From positions 297,582-361,581 of the forward strand of contig NZ_HF536773.1 of NCBI RefSeq assembly GCF_000312665.1: 64,000 bases of DNA, in the 5' to 3' direction. A program made the position numbers and the translations under genes. How positions within the stretch are numbered: the stretch's first letter is position 1; every line of letters begins with the position of its first letter. This document shows, piece after piece, positions 8,662 to 17,338 of the stretch. The notes under the pieces were generated by a model. The model was not told the DNA's origin. It saw only the letters and a program-made list of their open reading frames with translations, and ran no database searches. This DNA is from Rhizobium mesoamericanum STM3625. Lineage in GTDB: Bacteria; Pseudomonadota; Alphaproteobacteria; Rhizobiales; Rhizobiaceae.

Positions 8662-9228
8662 ATGAAATATTCGGCGCGAGAAGAGGAGTGGGCAGCGTGG
8701 ATGCGAGCGGCGGTGGCCGGTGACGCCCAGGCCTACGACCGGTTCCTGAGGGCCGTCACGCCTTATCTCCGGTCCATTGCCCGGCGGCGCTGCGATCAGT
8801 TTGGTGCGCCGCCGAGTGAGGTGGAGGACGTGGTGCAGGAAGTTCTGCTGGCCGTTCACTTGAAGCGCGGGACCTGGGACGTTTCCCGCCCAATCGGCCC
8901 GTGGTTGTCGATTATCGTGCGCAACAAGCTGATCGACCGCCTGCGCCGGCGTGGCCGCCACGTCAGTGTGCCGATCGAGGATGTGATGGAGACGCTGGAA
9001 GCCGACAGGAACGAGGATGGAGGTGACCGTGTCGATGTCGACCGAATGCTGGAAGGTCTGCGCGATCCACAGCGCGAAATCGTGCGGTCAATTTCCCTTG
9101 GCGGAGCCGGCATTCGGGAAACGGCTGAAAGACTGAAAATGACCGAAGGCGCGGTGCGAGTTGCGTTACATAGGGCACTCAAGGGTTTGGCCGCCCTTTA
9201 TCGGAGCGACGGACGTGAAGACGGATGA
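8662..9228 (+). CDS. ECF RNA polymerase sigma factor, SigF-like
   Basis: The 188-residue protein has only sigma regions 2 and 4. Region 2 holds VEDVVQEVLLAVHLKRGTWD and PWLSIIVRNKLIDRLRRRGR (residues about 52-97). Region 4 ends with the helix-turn-helix IRETAERLKMTEGAVRVALHRALKGL (about 150-175). It would direct polymerase to GTAACA-N16-CG promoters. The next gene, a DUF1109 membrane protein, overlaps it by 14 bp and is its likely anti-sigma factor. In Caulobacter a sigF-nrsF pair of this type responds to heavy metals and controls bufferin operons; the same circuit is inferred here from adjacency and promoter match. Confidence 0.9.
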   Translation: MKYSAREEEWAAWMRAAVAGDAQAYDRFLRAVTPYLRSIARRRCDQFGAPPSEVEDVVQEVLLAVHLKRGTWDVSRPIGPWLSIIVRNKLIDRLRRRGRHVSVPIEDVMETLEADRNEDGGDRVDVDRMLEGLRDPQREIVRSISLGGAGIRETAERLKMTEGAVRVALHRALKGLAALYRSDGREDG

Positions 9229-9850
9229 TCTTATCAACCTACTGACAAATGACTCGCAGGTGCGCGTCCGCTTCGACCGTGTATTCGTCAGTGCTCTTAC
9301 GATCGGGATAGTGCTCTCCGCGATACTTCTGCTTGTGACCATCGGTATCCGCAAGAACATGGCCGACGCCATCGAGACACCGCGCGTCATCTTCAAGCTT
9401 TGCCTGACGCTGTTGCTGGCCATCACCACAACGCGCCTGGCCTTTCGCATCGGCAAGCCCGGCCTTTCGCTTAGATCAGCGACCTTGATGCTGCTTTTGC
9501 CCTTCGTCATCCTGATAGGTGGGATTGTCATGGAGCTTCTGATCGTGCCGCAGAACGCATGGGCCACGAGCATGAAAGGACGTTTCTCGATGTTCTGCCT
9601 GTTCTTCGTTCCAGTCCTTTCGATCGCGCCACTGACCGCCATTCTCTATTCTGTCCGACAGGGCGCGCCCGAAAACCCCGGCATGGCAGGCGCAGTCGCT
9701 GGACTTGCCGCCGGCGGTATTGCCGCTGCCATCTATGCCTGGCATTGTCCGGATGATAGCCCGCTGTTTCTGGCCACCTGGTATTCCATCGGAATATTGC
9801 TTGCTACAGCCGCCGGCTTCGTGCTGGGCCGGAGGATTCTTCGCTGGTGA
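9215..9850 (+). CDS. DUF1109 (NrsF-like) anti-sigma factor, membrane
   Basis: Starting with GTG at 9215, the protein begins MKTDDLINLLTND, the usual DUF1109 start, and has 211 residues with six hydrophobic segments. A longer open frame starts upstream but would be out of register with this conserved start. It has cysteines at 63, 128 and 178. C128 and C178 are 50 residues apart, the spacing I recall for the two cysteines needed for metal sensing in Caulobacter NrsF. It should hold the ECF factor at the membrane until metal or thiol stress. The gene is translationally coupled to the sigma gene. Confidence 0.85.
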   Translation: MKTDDLINLLTNDSQVRVRFDRVFVSALTIGIVLSAILLLVTIGIRKNMADAIETPRVIFKLCLTLLLAITTTRLAFRIGKPGLSLRSATLMLLLPFVILIGGIVMELLIVPQNAWATSMKGRFSMFCLFFVPVLSIAPLTAILYSVRQGAPENPGMAGAVAGLAAGGIAAAIYAWHCPDDSPLFLATWYSIGILLATAAGFVLGRRILRW

Positions 9851-9977
9851 ATGACGCAGATGACTAGGCCGTCACTCCAGTCATGACCTTGCGTGGCTTG
9901 CAGTAGATGACCCCATCTCCACTGCAACCAAAAGCCGACCGCATGAGCTCTCCGGATATCGAACGGTGCGGTGGCCC

Positions 9978-10418
9978 TTACTTCACCGTGATGCTCATAC
10001 CGCTGACATCGGCGTTGACTTGCAGGCCGACTTGCCGTCCCGAGAGCTCGAGTTGGGCGCCTCTGTCATTGGTCATGACGATCATCTGGGCCCCTTGGCC
10101 GACCGCGCCGCCACCGCCCGCTGCCGCGTATACCCCCGTTACATCTTGAGCGCGGCGTATGTGGCGCACGGTACCATGGAAATAAGTCTTAGAGGCACCG
10201 AAGGCGAGGCCCCCGGAAATGCCGCCGACCGAGATGGGATAATGGCGGCCATGGAAGGTCAGCGTGCCCTCGCCTCCGGCGCCACCGACGAAGAAGGCGG
10301 CCTTGTAGACGGCGAAGCTGATCGTACCGTTGTCGGCATGGGCGACGCTGGCAAAGCTAACTCCGGTGGTGGCGATAACGGCAACCGCAACGGATCGAAA
10401 TCTGGGCGAAATCTTCAT
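9978..10418 (-). CDS. Uncharacterised exported glycine-rich protein
   Basis: The 146-residue protein has a signal peptide (MKISPRFRSVAVAVIATTGV to ASVAHA) and a mature part rich in Gly and Val, with GGAGGEGTLTFHGRHYPISV and VTGVYAAAGGGGAVGQGAQ. It looks like a small periplasmic beta-rich protein. I do not recognise a named family with confidence. GAGGAG precedes the ATG at 10418. It is convergent with the anti-sigma gene and stands alone. Confidence 0.75.
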   Translation of the reverse strand: MKISPRFRSVAVAVIATTGVSFASVAHADNGTISFAVYKAAFFVGGAGGEGTLTFHGRHYPISVGGISGGLAFGASKTYFHGTVRHIRRAQDVTGVYAAAGGGGAVGQGAQMIVMTNDRGAQLELSGRQVGLQVNADVSGMSITVK

Positions 10419-10707
10419 GATGAGACACTCCTCAAGAACACCGCTGACCCAGCCAGCCGGGCACGTCAGCGTCGTAACAATGCTATAGCTGAACAGTCTC
10501 GTACCTCATTAGTTCCAAGTCACGCAGACGGCACCTCTAAACGAAACGGCGGATGGCTGGCTGGAGAGCCCGGTCGAACCTTGTTACGCACCCCGCTTGC
10601 CGCCGTACGTCATCAGTGCGGTCAAGTGCTCGTCATTCCCCTCGCATGCGCCGGATGAAGTGGTAGATTGTTTTTCTGCTTTCAAAATGCCCCGTGAGGA
10701 GACGCAT

Positions 10708-10893
10708 ATGAGCAAATTTCGGGCTTTCATGGCAGCCGGAATGCTGATCGTGCTGGCAGCAATTACTGCAGCTTGCACGACAACGCCTCGAAATCCAAAT
10801 CCGCCTGATTTCCGATACCAACCACGGTATTCGGTGAATCCCGCCTGCAGCCATGGCTTCAGACCGACTAACGCGCTATCGTGCAGCTACTGA
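10708..10893 (+). CDS. Small exported protein, possible lipoprotein
   Basis: The 61-residue product starts MSKFRAFMAAGMLIVLAAIT and reaches a cysteine at position 23 in ITAACTTT, a weak lipobox. The mature part is short and rich in Pro, Asn and Tyr, with a second Cys pair (NPACSHG, LSCSY). GTGAGGAG precedes the ATG at 10708; an in-frame ATG at 10687 lacks such a site. No function can be given. Confidence 0.6.
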   Translation: MSKFRAFMAAGMLIVLAAITAACTTTPRNPNPPDFRYQPRYSVNPACSHGFRPTNALSCSY

Positions 10894-11068
10894 CGGGGCC
10901 GCCAATTGAACCGCCATTAGGCTTTGCTGCGTCCGTCGCCTTTTTCCGTGCACCGTCCAACTTCGCCCCTCGCTCGTTGGGTTCTCTATGCCCCTAGCGT
11001 GACGACGATCGCCAGCGGGAACTTCAGGCATTGTGAGGCATTATCGATCATCTCCAGAGGAGGACGTC

Positions 11069-11578
11069 ATGAAAAGCTGCCGCCACGCTGCTGCCGTCAC
11101 CGCATTGATCTGGCTAGTGACCGGAACCGCATACGCCGATGAGGCGCCGTTCCTTCAATCGCTCGCCGGTGATTGGACGGGCGGAGGCATGATGAAGCGC
11201 ACGACCTCCTCGTCCCCCATTAATCTCAGCTGCAATTTCAAGACCGAGGCGAGTGGCGAAGCGCTTTCGATGAAAGGGATGTGCCGTGGGATGATCGTTA
11301 TTACACGAGCGGTTTCTGCCAACATTAAAGTCAGCGGCATTCAATACTCCGGTAATTACATCGGTCCTTCAGGAGGCGTCTCTGGGCTCCGCGGAACGCG
11401 CAGCGGCGATGCCATCAATCTTGCCGTGCACTGGTCGAAGGTCATCAACGGCGATCGCAGCGCCAGCATGACGATCCAGCGCGTGGACGCCAATGCAATA
11501 CGGATCCGAACGGTCGACATGGATCCGGCATCCGGCCAGCAAGTTGTGACGAGCGATCTTAACCTGCGTCGCAACTGA
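11069..11578 (+). CDS. Uncharacterised exported protein
   Basis: The 169-residue protein starts at the ATG at 11069 behind AGAGGAGG. A signal peptide ends near AYADEAP. The mature part begins FLQSLAGDWTGGGMMKRTT, a pattern seen in small lipocalin-like or DUF-type periplasmic proteins that open with L-GdW-G. Two cysteines (NLSCNF, GMCRG) may form a disulfide. No reliable function; the gene stands before the cbpA-like gene but is separated by about 100 bp. Confidence 0.7.
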   Translation: MKSCRHAAAVTALIWLVTGTAYADEAPFLQSLAGDWTGGGMMKRTTSSSPINLSCNFKTEASGEALSMKGMCRGMIVITRAVSANIKVSGIQYSGNYIGPSGGVSGLRGTRSGDAINLAVHWSKVINGDRSASMTIQRVDANAIRIRTVDMDPASGQQVVTSDLNLRRN

Positions 11579-11677
11579 CGTTGTCTGCGAAGATACAACC
11601 TCTCGTCGGAGCAAGCCCGACAACCTATATAGATCGCAAAAAGTCGGCGATTTCCGCCGGCCGAACCGGAGACATTT

Positions 11678-12592
11678 ATGAGCCGCGATCCATACGAGCT
11701 TCTCGGCGTGAAAAAGGACGCCACACAGAAGGACATTCAAAGCGCATTTCGCAAGCTCGCCAAAAAACTTCATCCCGATCTCAATCCCGGCGACAAGAAG
11801 GCTGAGGAGCGCTTCAAGGAGATTTCCACTGCCTATGAGCTTTTGAGCGATGAGGAAAAACGGGGGCGCTTCGACCGAGGCGAGATCGACATTAGCGGTG
11901 CCGAACAACAGCAGCGCCACTACTATCGCGACTATGCCTCGGCCGCCAATGCCGGCAATCCTTACCACAACAGTGCGGGTTTTGCCGACTTCGGTGACAG
12001 CGACGATATTTTCTCGAGTTTCTTTTCGCGACGAACGCGTGGGGGCGATTTCCATGCGCACGGACAAGATCGGCACTATTCAATGGAGGTCGATTTCCTC
12101 GATGCGATCAACGGCACGAAGACACAGATCCGTTTGCCAGATGGGCCGGCGCTCGATCTTCAGATCCCGCCCGGAACACGCGACGGCCAGACGCTCAGAC
12201 TTAGAGGCAAGGGCGAGCCAGGTATTGGTGGCGGCCGGTCCGGAGACGCGCTGGTCGAAATTCGTGTGCGTCCGCATCGCTTCTATGTTCGGGATGGCGA
12301 CGATATCCGCTACGATCTGCCGATTACGCTGCGCGAGGCCGTCCTCGGCGGCAAGGTTCGGGCGCCGACGCCGTCCGGCCCCGTCAACCTTACATTGCCG
12401 CCGTACTCAAACACCGGAAAGGTCTTGCGCCTGAAGGGCAAGGGCGTCCCGAAGAAAGGCGGCAGCGCGGGGGACATCTACATCTCGCTGAAAATCGTGC
12501 TGCCGGACGCGGCGGATCGGCAACTGACCGACTTCATGACCAGCTGGACGGCGGGCGGCGCGCAGGATCCGAGAAAGGGCATGGGAGAATAG
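11678..12592 (+). CDS. cbpA: DnaJ C-terminal domain co-chaperone, CbpA-like
   Basis: The 304-residue protein has an N-terminal J domain (residues 4-68) with HPD in KKLHPDLNPGD, then a linker rich in Tyr, Ser and Gly, then the DnaJ C-terminal substrate domains with LQIPPGTRDGQTLRLRGKGEP and GKVLRLKGKGVPKKGG. It lacks the zinc-finger cysteines of DnaJ, which makes it a CbpA/DjlA-class co-chaperone that stimulates DnaK. GGAG precedes the ATG. The next gene, two bases downstream, is its modulator CbpM, confirming the assignment. Confidence 0.9.
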   Translation: MSRDPYELLGVKKDATQKDIQSAFRKLAKKLHPDLNPGDKKAEERFKEISTAYELLSDEEKRGRFDRGEIDISGAEQQQRHYYRDYASAANAGNPYHNSAGFADFGDSDDIFSSFFSRRTRGGDFHAHGQDRHYSMEVDFLDAINGTKTQIRLPDGPALDLQIPPGTRDGQTLRLRGKGEPGIGGGRSGDALVEIRVRPHRFYVRDGDDIRYDLPITLREAVLGGKVRAPTPSGPVNLTLPPYSNTGKVLRLKGKGVPKKGGSAGDIYISLKIVLPDAADRQLTDFMTSWTAGGAQDPRKGMGE

Positions 12593-12594
12593 CC

Positions 12595-12927
12595 ATGGAC
12601 GATCGTGAATTCCGCCGTTTCCTGAAGATCGACGTGGCGGTGCTTGAGGTCTGGGTCGAACAGGGATGGCTTCTACCGCAGACGCGTGATGGCGCCCGCG
12701 ATTTTTGCGACACGGATGTCGCGCGGGCGCAACTCATCCTCGACCTGACACGTGATATGGGCGTCAACGACGCCGGCGTCGACCTCATCATGGATCTCAT
12801 CGATCAGATCCATGGACTGCGCCAAACGCTTCGGGAAATGCTCGCCGCCATGAAAGAGCAGGACGCGGAAGTGAAGCGCAGAATACGTGGCAAACTCGAT
12901 GAACTCTCCGAAGTGCGCGGCCTTTAG
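12595..12927 (+). CDS. cbpM: Chaperone modulator CbpM, MerR-like
   Basis: The 110-residue protein has a MerR-type helix-turn-helix start (VWVEQGWLLPQTRDGARDFCDTD) and a helical coiled tail (INDLIDQIHGLRQTLREM-like region, residues 62-82). CbpM proteins bind the J domain of CbpA and block its activity. It starts directly after the cbpA stop, so the two are cotranslated. Confidence 0.85.
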   Translation: MDDREFRRFLKIDVAVLEVWVEQGWLLPQTRDGARDFCDTDVARAQLILDLTRDMGVNDAGVDLIMDLIDQIHGLRQTLREMLAAMKEQDAEVKRRIRGKLDELSEVRGL

Positions 12928-13066
12928 CCATAGCCGGGAAGCACCATTGAACGACCTGGTTGGATCAAAAAGATGCAGTGATAACGCGCCCGATCAAATG
13001 ATTTAGGTCAAATACGGGCGATGTAAAAGTGTGCAAAAACCACCTTCGCTCCTAGAGGATTTTGCA

Positions 13067-13627
13067 ATGGATACTCCCGCTTTTGCCGCCAGTGTTGTTG
13101 CGCTTCTGATCTTGCCCGGTCCGACAAACGCTGTTCTGGCAATGGCCTCTCACGGGCTGAGGTTGTCGCGAATGGGCGTCCTGTTGGTTGCCGTCATTCT
13201 GACCTACCTGGCCGTCATAGTGCCTGTCTCCCTATTCGGAGGTCCCTTTCTTCAACAACATCCCGCCGTATCTCAAGGCGTCAAGCTAGCGTCGGCTACT
13301 TGGATGTTTTACTTAGCTTTAAAGTTATGGGGCCGCCCGTCCCGTCAGATGCAGCCAGTTGCAATAGGTGTCAGGCAGGTGGTTGCGACCACTCTATTGA
13401 ACCCCAAGGCGATCATTATCGCGCTTGCAATGCTTCCCTCCCGAGGCATCCTTGCACCAGATCTATTCGTAAGTTTCGTGGTTGCAGCCGGTGGGGCGTC
13501 CTGCATGTGGTTGTCGATCGGCCGTCTTGTCCTCGGAGAGGGCGACCAAATGCCACTCGCCGCGAGGAGGTGTGGCTCTGCCGTCTTATTGGGATTTTGC
13601 GTGTTGCTGGCCCTCAGCGCGCTCTGA
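13067..13627 (+). CDS. LysE family amino-acid exporter
   Basis: The 186-residue membrane protein has about five to six hydrophobic segments and the LysE/RhtB start pattern LILPGPTNAVLAMASHG (residues 12-28), where the PGP-N motif is diagnostic, plus TTLLNPKAIIIALAM in the middle. It probably exports an amino acid or related solute. The start at 13067 follows AGAGGAT; an upstream in-frame start at 13031 adds 12 residues before the first membrane segment. The C-terminal half is shorter than in typical 205-residue members. The gene stands alone. Confidence 0.8.
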   Translation: MDTPAFAASVVALLILPGPTNAVLAMASHGLRLSRMGVLLVAVILTYLAVIVPVSLFGGPFLQQHPAVSQGVKLASATWMFYLALKLWGRPSRQMQPVAIGVRQVVATTLLNPKAIIIALAMLPSRGILAPDLFVSFVVAAGGASCMWLSIGRLVLGEGDQMPLAARRCGSAVLLGFCVLLALSAL

Positions 13628-13810
13628 TCCCATGCTCTGCGACGGCGCTACCCTCTCACTTGTTCTCTCCGGACCTGGCGATATCATCTCGTAAGGGGAT
13701 CACCCTCAGGCAGGCAAAATGACCAGGAACGAGCACGGTTTTGCGCTGCGTTTGGGCTGCGCCAACTCTGGCTCGAGTGGGATCGCAAAAAGCCCCGAGA
13801 AGGCAAGTGA

Positions 13811-14236
13811 TTAGCGCCATTTATAGGGGCCGGCACATTGGAGACGGGGTCCATAGTAGGGCTGGAACGTGTTGTCGAATGCCCTATACGTACGATAGCG
13901 TGCAAAGCACCAACTCACATGGCTTCCACCTTCATAGGCAACCGACGGTTCATACTCGCGGTATGGCCGATAATAGGCATACGGCCGATGCTGATATCTG
14001 TAAGAAGAGCCATAATATGCGGCAAGGTACGGGCCGTAGTGCGGCTGTGTTAGTGCGCCGCCGAGGATCGCGGCGTAATCACCGTAGGGGCCACCGTCCC
14101 CATGGCGCCATTGTACGGATTCTACCTGCTGCGGCGGTTTGATCCCGGGTGGGCTGATTGCTGGAAATGCCTGGGCTGGCATATTGAAGAGAGCGCTTGT
14201 GATCAGACCAAACACGACCAGGACCAGTTTACCCAT
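13811..14236 (-). CDS. BA14K family exported protein
   Basis: The 141-residue protein has a signal peptide (MGKLVLVVFGLITSALFNMP to AQA), a Tyr- and Pro-rich middle (YGSSYRYQHRPYAYYRPYRE) and a C-terminal BA14K signature: WCFARYRTYRAFDNTF then GPRLQC. BA14K proteins are small exported immunoreactive or lectin-like proteins found in Rhizobiales. The ATG at 14236 follows GGAGGC; the frame is open to 14380 but the extra residues have no signal-peptide character. Confidence 0.82.
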   Translation of the reverse strand: MGKLVLVVFGLITSALFNMPAQAFPAISPPGIKPPQQVESVQWRHGDGGPYGDYAAILGGALTQPHYGPYLAAYYGSSYRYQHRPYAYYRPYREYEPSVAYEGGSHVSWCFARYRTYRAFDNTFQPYYGPRLQCAGPYKWR

Positions 14237-14596
14237 GACCGAGCCTCCTTTGCTCTCCAGGTGGGAAACATCCAGCATCATGCAGGAAATGCCATAAGGT
14301 TGCGACTCCAATACGAAGGAGCGAGTCAAGGAGTAATGCAAATGCATTGTGCGTCGATGTCCCCGGGATTTTTGTGACATTTACTGCAAGATACCGGAAA
14401 TCCGGATTATGAAGCCACTTCATGAGAACAACGCCAAGTCAAGACGGCAAGCATCTGTGGGAACTCGATGGTCAGGACGGTTAGTTGGCGTGGTCCGGCC
14501 AAGAGCCGGTGGCCGTCAATCTCGAGATTGAGCCACTCGAACAACAGCCGGAAAATGTTTCCATGGATCGACCCGATCCATCGGCTGCAAGCGTTC
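14237..14596. other. Intergenic 360 bp, no supported gene
   Basis: The stretch separates the BA14K gene and the end of the ROK gene, both on the minus strand. Short open frames exist on both strands but none has a ribosome site or a recognisable domain. A plus-strand frame around 14440-14590 reads like decayed coding sequence interrupted by a stop, but I cannot name it. Confidence 0.4.
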
Positions 14597-15802
14597 TTAG
14601 AGCGAATCCTTGAGAATGGCTGCAAAGCTCGGATCGAAGGCGCGGCTGATAGGCTCGGCGGCCGCACCAAGCGCCACGGCCCATGGATCAGTCATACCAA
14701 GCTGGAAGCGAGGAATTGTCCTGTCTCGGCGATCTGCGATCGATGATGGCAGAGGATGCATCGCCTCGATGAGGCGTCGCGCCAAGGCCTCCGGCGCACC
14801 GCCGCAAAGAATGACCGTCTGCGGATCAAAGAGCGATTCGATAAGGTGCACGCTCCAACGCAGATCCATTACCGCTTCTTCGATCCAGCTCTGTATTCTT
14901 ACATCATCCTTCAGCGCCAGTTCGTTCACCATCACATAGACGCCGGGATCTGCCGGGTCGATCGCCAGGTGCTGGTAGAGCGAGGCGAGCGAGGCGCGAT
15001 GTTCGAGTGGCGTCGGGCTGCCGCTTGCAGAAAGGAGGGCCATACCGATTTCACCCGCATTGCCGTTGGCACCACTGTAGAGTTCCCCACCGAGGATCAG
15101 GCCCGCACCGATACCATAGCCGAGATAAAGGCAGACAGCGTGATCAAGCCCCTGGGCAGCCCCCACCATGCGCTCTGCCGTGGCGCATGCCGCCGCGTCG
15201 TTTTGAAGCCGAACGCCAAGCCCGGTGCCTGTTGCCAGCGTCTCGAGAAGGGGAAATTTCTGCCAGGCGGCCATCATCCAGGGATCGTCACCCGTCGCCT
15301 CGACACCGAACGGTCCGGGCATTGCTGCTCCCAGGCCAACGAGCCGGCGCTCCGATTGCGCGACAAGCCCGGCAAGATCGCGGCGCACCTTCTCGATCAG
15401 TTCGAGAATAACCGTTGCACCGTGCGACGGCCCATCGGGCGGCAGGTTCGCTTCGGCCCGCGTCAGCACATTGCCGACAAGATCGACGGCGATGGCCCGC
15501 GTCAGGTGACGATCAATCTGTAATCCGATTGCAAAGGCCCCTTCTGGCACCAGCCGATAGGGTGTAGATGGCTGCCCCCTGCCCTTGCGGACGGCTTCCT
15601 GCGCGGTCACCAGCCCTTCCTGCTCGAGTTCGTCGATAATGTTCGACACGGTCTGTTTGGTAAGCTTCGTGGCGCGTGCCAGATCAGCGCGCGAGAGCGC
15701 CCCGTTCATCCTGAGGGCATCCACCATCACTCGCCTGTTATGGGCGCTGGTGCCTTCGTGGTTGGTGCCGCTCTTTGCCCGTATTGGGCGCGCGTCGTTC
15801 AT
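14597..15802 (-). CDS. ROK family transcriptional repressor
   Basis: The 401-residue protein has an N-terminal winged helix (about residues 20-80: LSRADLARATKLTKQTVSNI) followed by a ROK sugar-kinase-like domain (GLGAAMPGPFG near 158; LYLGYGIGAGLILGGELYSG near 226; NGNAGEIGMALL). Such regulators bind a sugar or sugar phosphate. The usual zinc motif C-x-CG-x-GC-x-E after the GEIG segment is missing: here the sequence reads SASGSPTPLEHRAS. GAGGG precedes the ATG at 15802. It is divergent from a sugar ABC operon and probably represses it through the palindrome at 15844. Confidence 0.88.
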   Translation of the reverse strand: MNDARPIRAKSGTNHEGTSAHNRRVMVDALRMNGALSRADLARATKLTKQTVSNIIDELEQEGLVTAQEAVRKGRGQPSTPYRLVPEGAFAIGLQIDRHLTRAIAVDLVGNVLTRAEANLPPDGPSHGATVILELIEKVRRDLAGLVAQSERRLVGLGAAMPGPFGVEATGDDPWMMAAWQKFPLLETLATGTGLGVRLQNDAAACATAERMVGAAQGLDHAVCLYLGYGIGAGLILGGELYSGANGNAGEIGMALLSASGSPTPLEHRASLASLYQHLAIDPADPGVYVMVNELALKDDVRIQSWIEEAVMDLRWSVHLIESLFDPQTVILCGGAPEALARRLIEAMHPLPSSIADRRDRTIPRFQLGMTDPWAVALGAAAEPISRAFDPSFAAILKDSL

Positions 15803-15843
15803 CTTAGTTCCCTCTTGACAGCAGTAGAATATTGAAGAAGAAA

Positions 15844-15864
15844 TAAGTCAACACAATTGACCTA
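15844..15864. promoter_or_regulatory. Palindromic operator candidate between ROK gene and sugar ABC operon
   Basis: TAAGTCAA at 15844-15851 and TTGACCTA at 15857-15864 are inverted copies with one mismatch around CACAA. The site lies 42 bp upstream of the ROK start in an AT-rich patch and 160 bp before the solute-binding gene, a usual place for a ROK operator. Confidence 0.5.
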
Positions 15865-16023
15865 ATAAGGAACCAAAGAGTTCCAGGGAACGAGACGAGC
15901 CGAAAAACCGGCTCTGAAGACGCTCTGAGACTGGCAGCTGGCCCACCGGCGCCTTTTCGACAACCGAGGGCGGCGATAGCCGCCTTTGGAAAACGGGTGA
16001 ATGTCAAAAAACTGGAGGCTGGA

Positions 16024-17262
16024 ATGTTGAAATCCCTAAACAAGACGCTGCTCGGCGCAGCGCTGATCGGCGCATCTTTTGCGCCACATGCTTTTGCCGA
16101 AACCACGATCAATGCGCTATTCATGGCGCAGGCGGCCTATAGCGAAGCCGACGTCCGTGCCATGACGGATGCCTTTTCAAAGGCAAACCCTGACGTCAAG
16201 GTCAATCTCGAATTCGTTCCCTATGAGGGCCTGCACGACAAGACCGTGCTCGCTCAGGGATCCGGCGGTGGTTATGACGTCGTCCTCTTCGACGTCATCT
16301 GGCCGGCCGAATACGCGACCAACAAGGTGCTGGTCGACATTTCCTCGCACATTACCGATGATATGAAAAAGGGCGTCCTCCCTGGCGCATGGACCACGGT
16401 TCAATACGACGGCAAATACTATGGAATGCCGTGGATCCTGGACACCAAATACCTGTTCTACAACAAGGAAATCCTTGAGAAAGCCGGCATCAAGGCGCCG
16501 CCGAAGACCTGGGATGAGCTGACCGAGCAGGCAAAGACGATCAAGGACAAGGGCCTTCTTGCAACACCGATCGCCTGGAGCTGGGCCCAGGCTGAAGCCG
16601 CCATTTGCGATTACACGACGCTCGTCAGCGCCTACAAGGGCGATTTCCTGAAGGACGGCAAGCCGGACTTCCAGAATGGCGGCGGTCTGGACGCGCTGAA
16701 TTACATGGTGTCCAGCTACAAATCCGGCCTGACAAACCCGAACTCCAAGGAATTCCTGGAAGAGGATGTGCGTAAGGTCTTTGAGAACGGCGATGCCGCG
16801 TTCGCGCTGAACTGGACCTACATGTACAACATGGCGAACGATCCGAAGGACAGCAAGGTCGCGGGCAAGGTCGGCGTCGTCCCGGCTCCGGGCGTGGCAG
16901 GCAAGAGCGAGGCGTCGGCCGTCAACGGATCGATGGGCCTCGGCGTCACTACCGCCAGCAAGCATCCGGATGAGGCTTGGAAATACATCGCCTTTATGAC
17001 CTCGCAGGCGACGCAAAACCAGTACGCCAAGCTCAGCCTGCCGATCTGGGCCTCCTCATATGACGACCCGGCTGTGACGAAGGGTCAGGAGGAAATGATC
17101 GCTGCGGCCAAGGTCGGTCTCGCCGCCATGTATCCACGCCCGACGACCCCGAAGTATCAGGAGCTCTCGACAGCCCTGCAGCAGGCGATCCAAGAATCCC
17201 TGCTTGGCCAGTCCTCGCCCGAGGACGCGCTGAAGTCGGCTGCCGAAAACAGCGGGCTCTAA
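16024..17262 (+). CDS. CUT1 ABC transporter sugar-binding protein
   Basis: The 412-residue protein has a signal peptide (MLKSLNKTLLGAALIGASFA to HAFAE) and the family 1 solute-binding fold: NALFMAQAAYSEADVRAMTDAF, VNLEFVPYEGL, GGYDVVLFDVIWPAEYA, PWILDTKYLFYNKEILEKAG and WAQAEAAICDYTTL. It captures a sugar or amino sugar in the periplasm. GGAGG lies before the ATG at 16024; an upstream in-frame start adds nine residues. A perfect hairpin separates it from the permease genes, which would favour higher expression of the binding protein. Confidence 0.92.
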   Translation: MLKSLNKTLLGAALIGASFAPHAFAETTINALFMAQAAYSEADVRAMTDAFSKANPDVKVNLEFVPYEGLHDKTVLAQGSGGGYDVVLFDVIWPAEYATNKVLVDISSHITDDMKKGVLPGAWTTVQYDGKYYGMPWILDTKYLFYNKEILEKAGIKAPPKTWDELTEQAKTIKDKGLLATPIAWSWAQAEAAICDYTTLVSAYKGDFLKDGKPDFQNGGGLDALNYMVSSYKSGLTNPNSKEFLEEDVRKVFENGDAAFALNWTYMYNMANDPKDSKVAGKVGVVPAPGVAGKSEASAVNGSMGLGVTTASKHPDEAWKYIAFMTSQATQNQYAKLSLPIWASSYDDPAVTKGQEEMIAAAKVGLAAMYPRPTTPKYQELSTALQQAIQESLLGQSSPEDALKSAAENSGL

Positions 17263-17278
17263 GCGAGACTACAACCGT

Positions 17279-17301
17279 CCAGGCGGCCTCGTGCCGCCTG
17301 G
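17279..17301 (+). other. Perfect hairpin between binding-protein and permease genes
   Basis: CCAGGCGGC at 17279-17287 and GCCGCCTGG at 17293-17301 are exact inverted repeats around CTCGT. No T run follows, so it is more likely an RNA-stabilising or processing stem than a terminator. Confidence 0.55.
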
Positions 17302-17338
17302 CTTGATCCGCCAATCCGATGAATTGAGAGGGCGCCTT

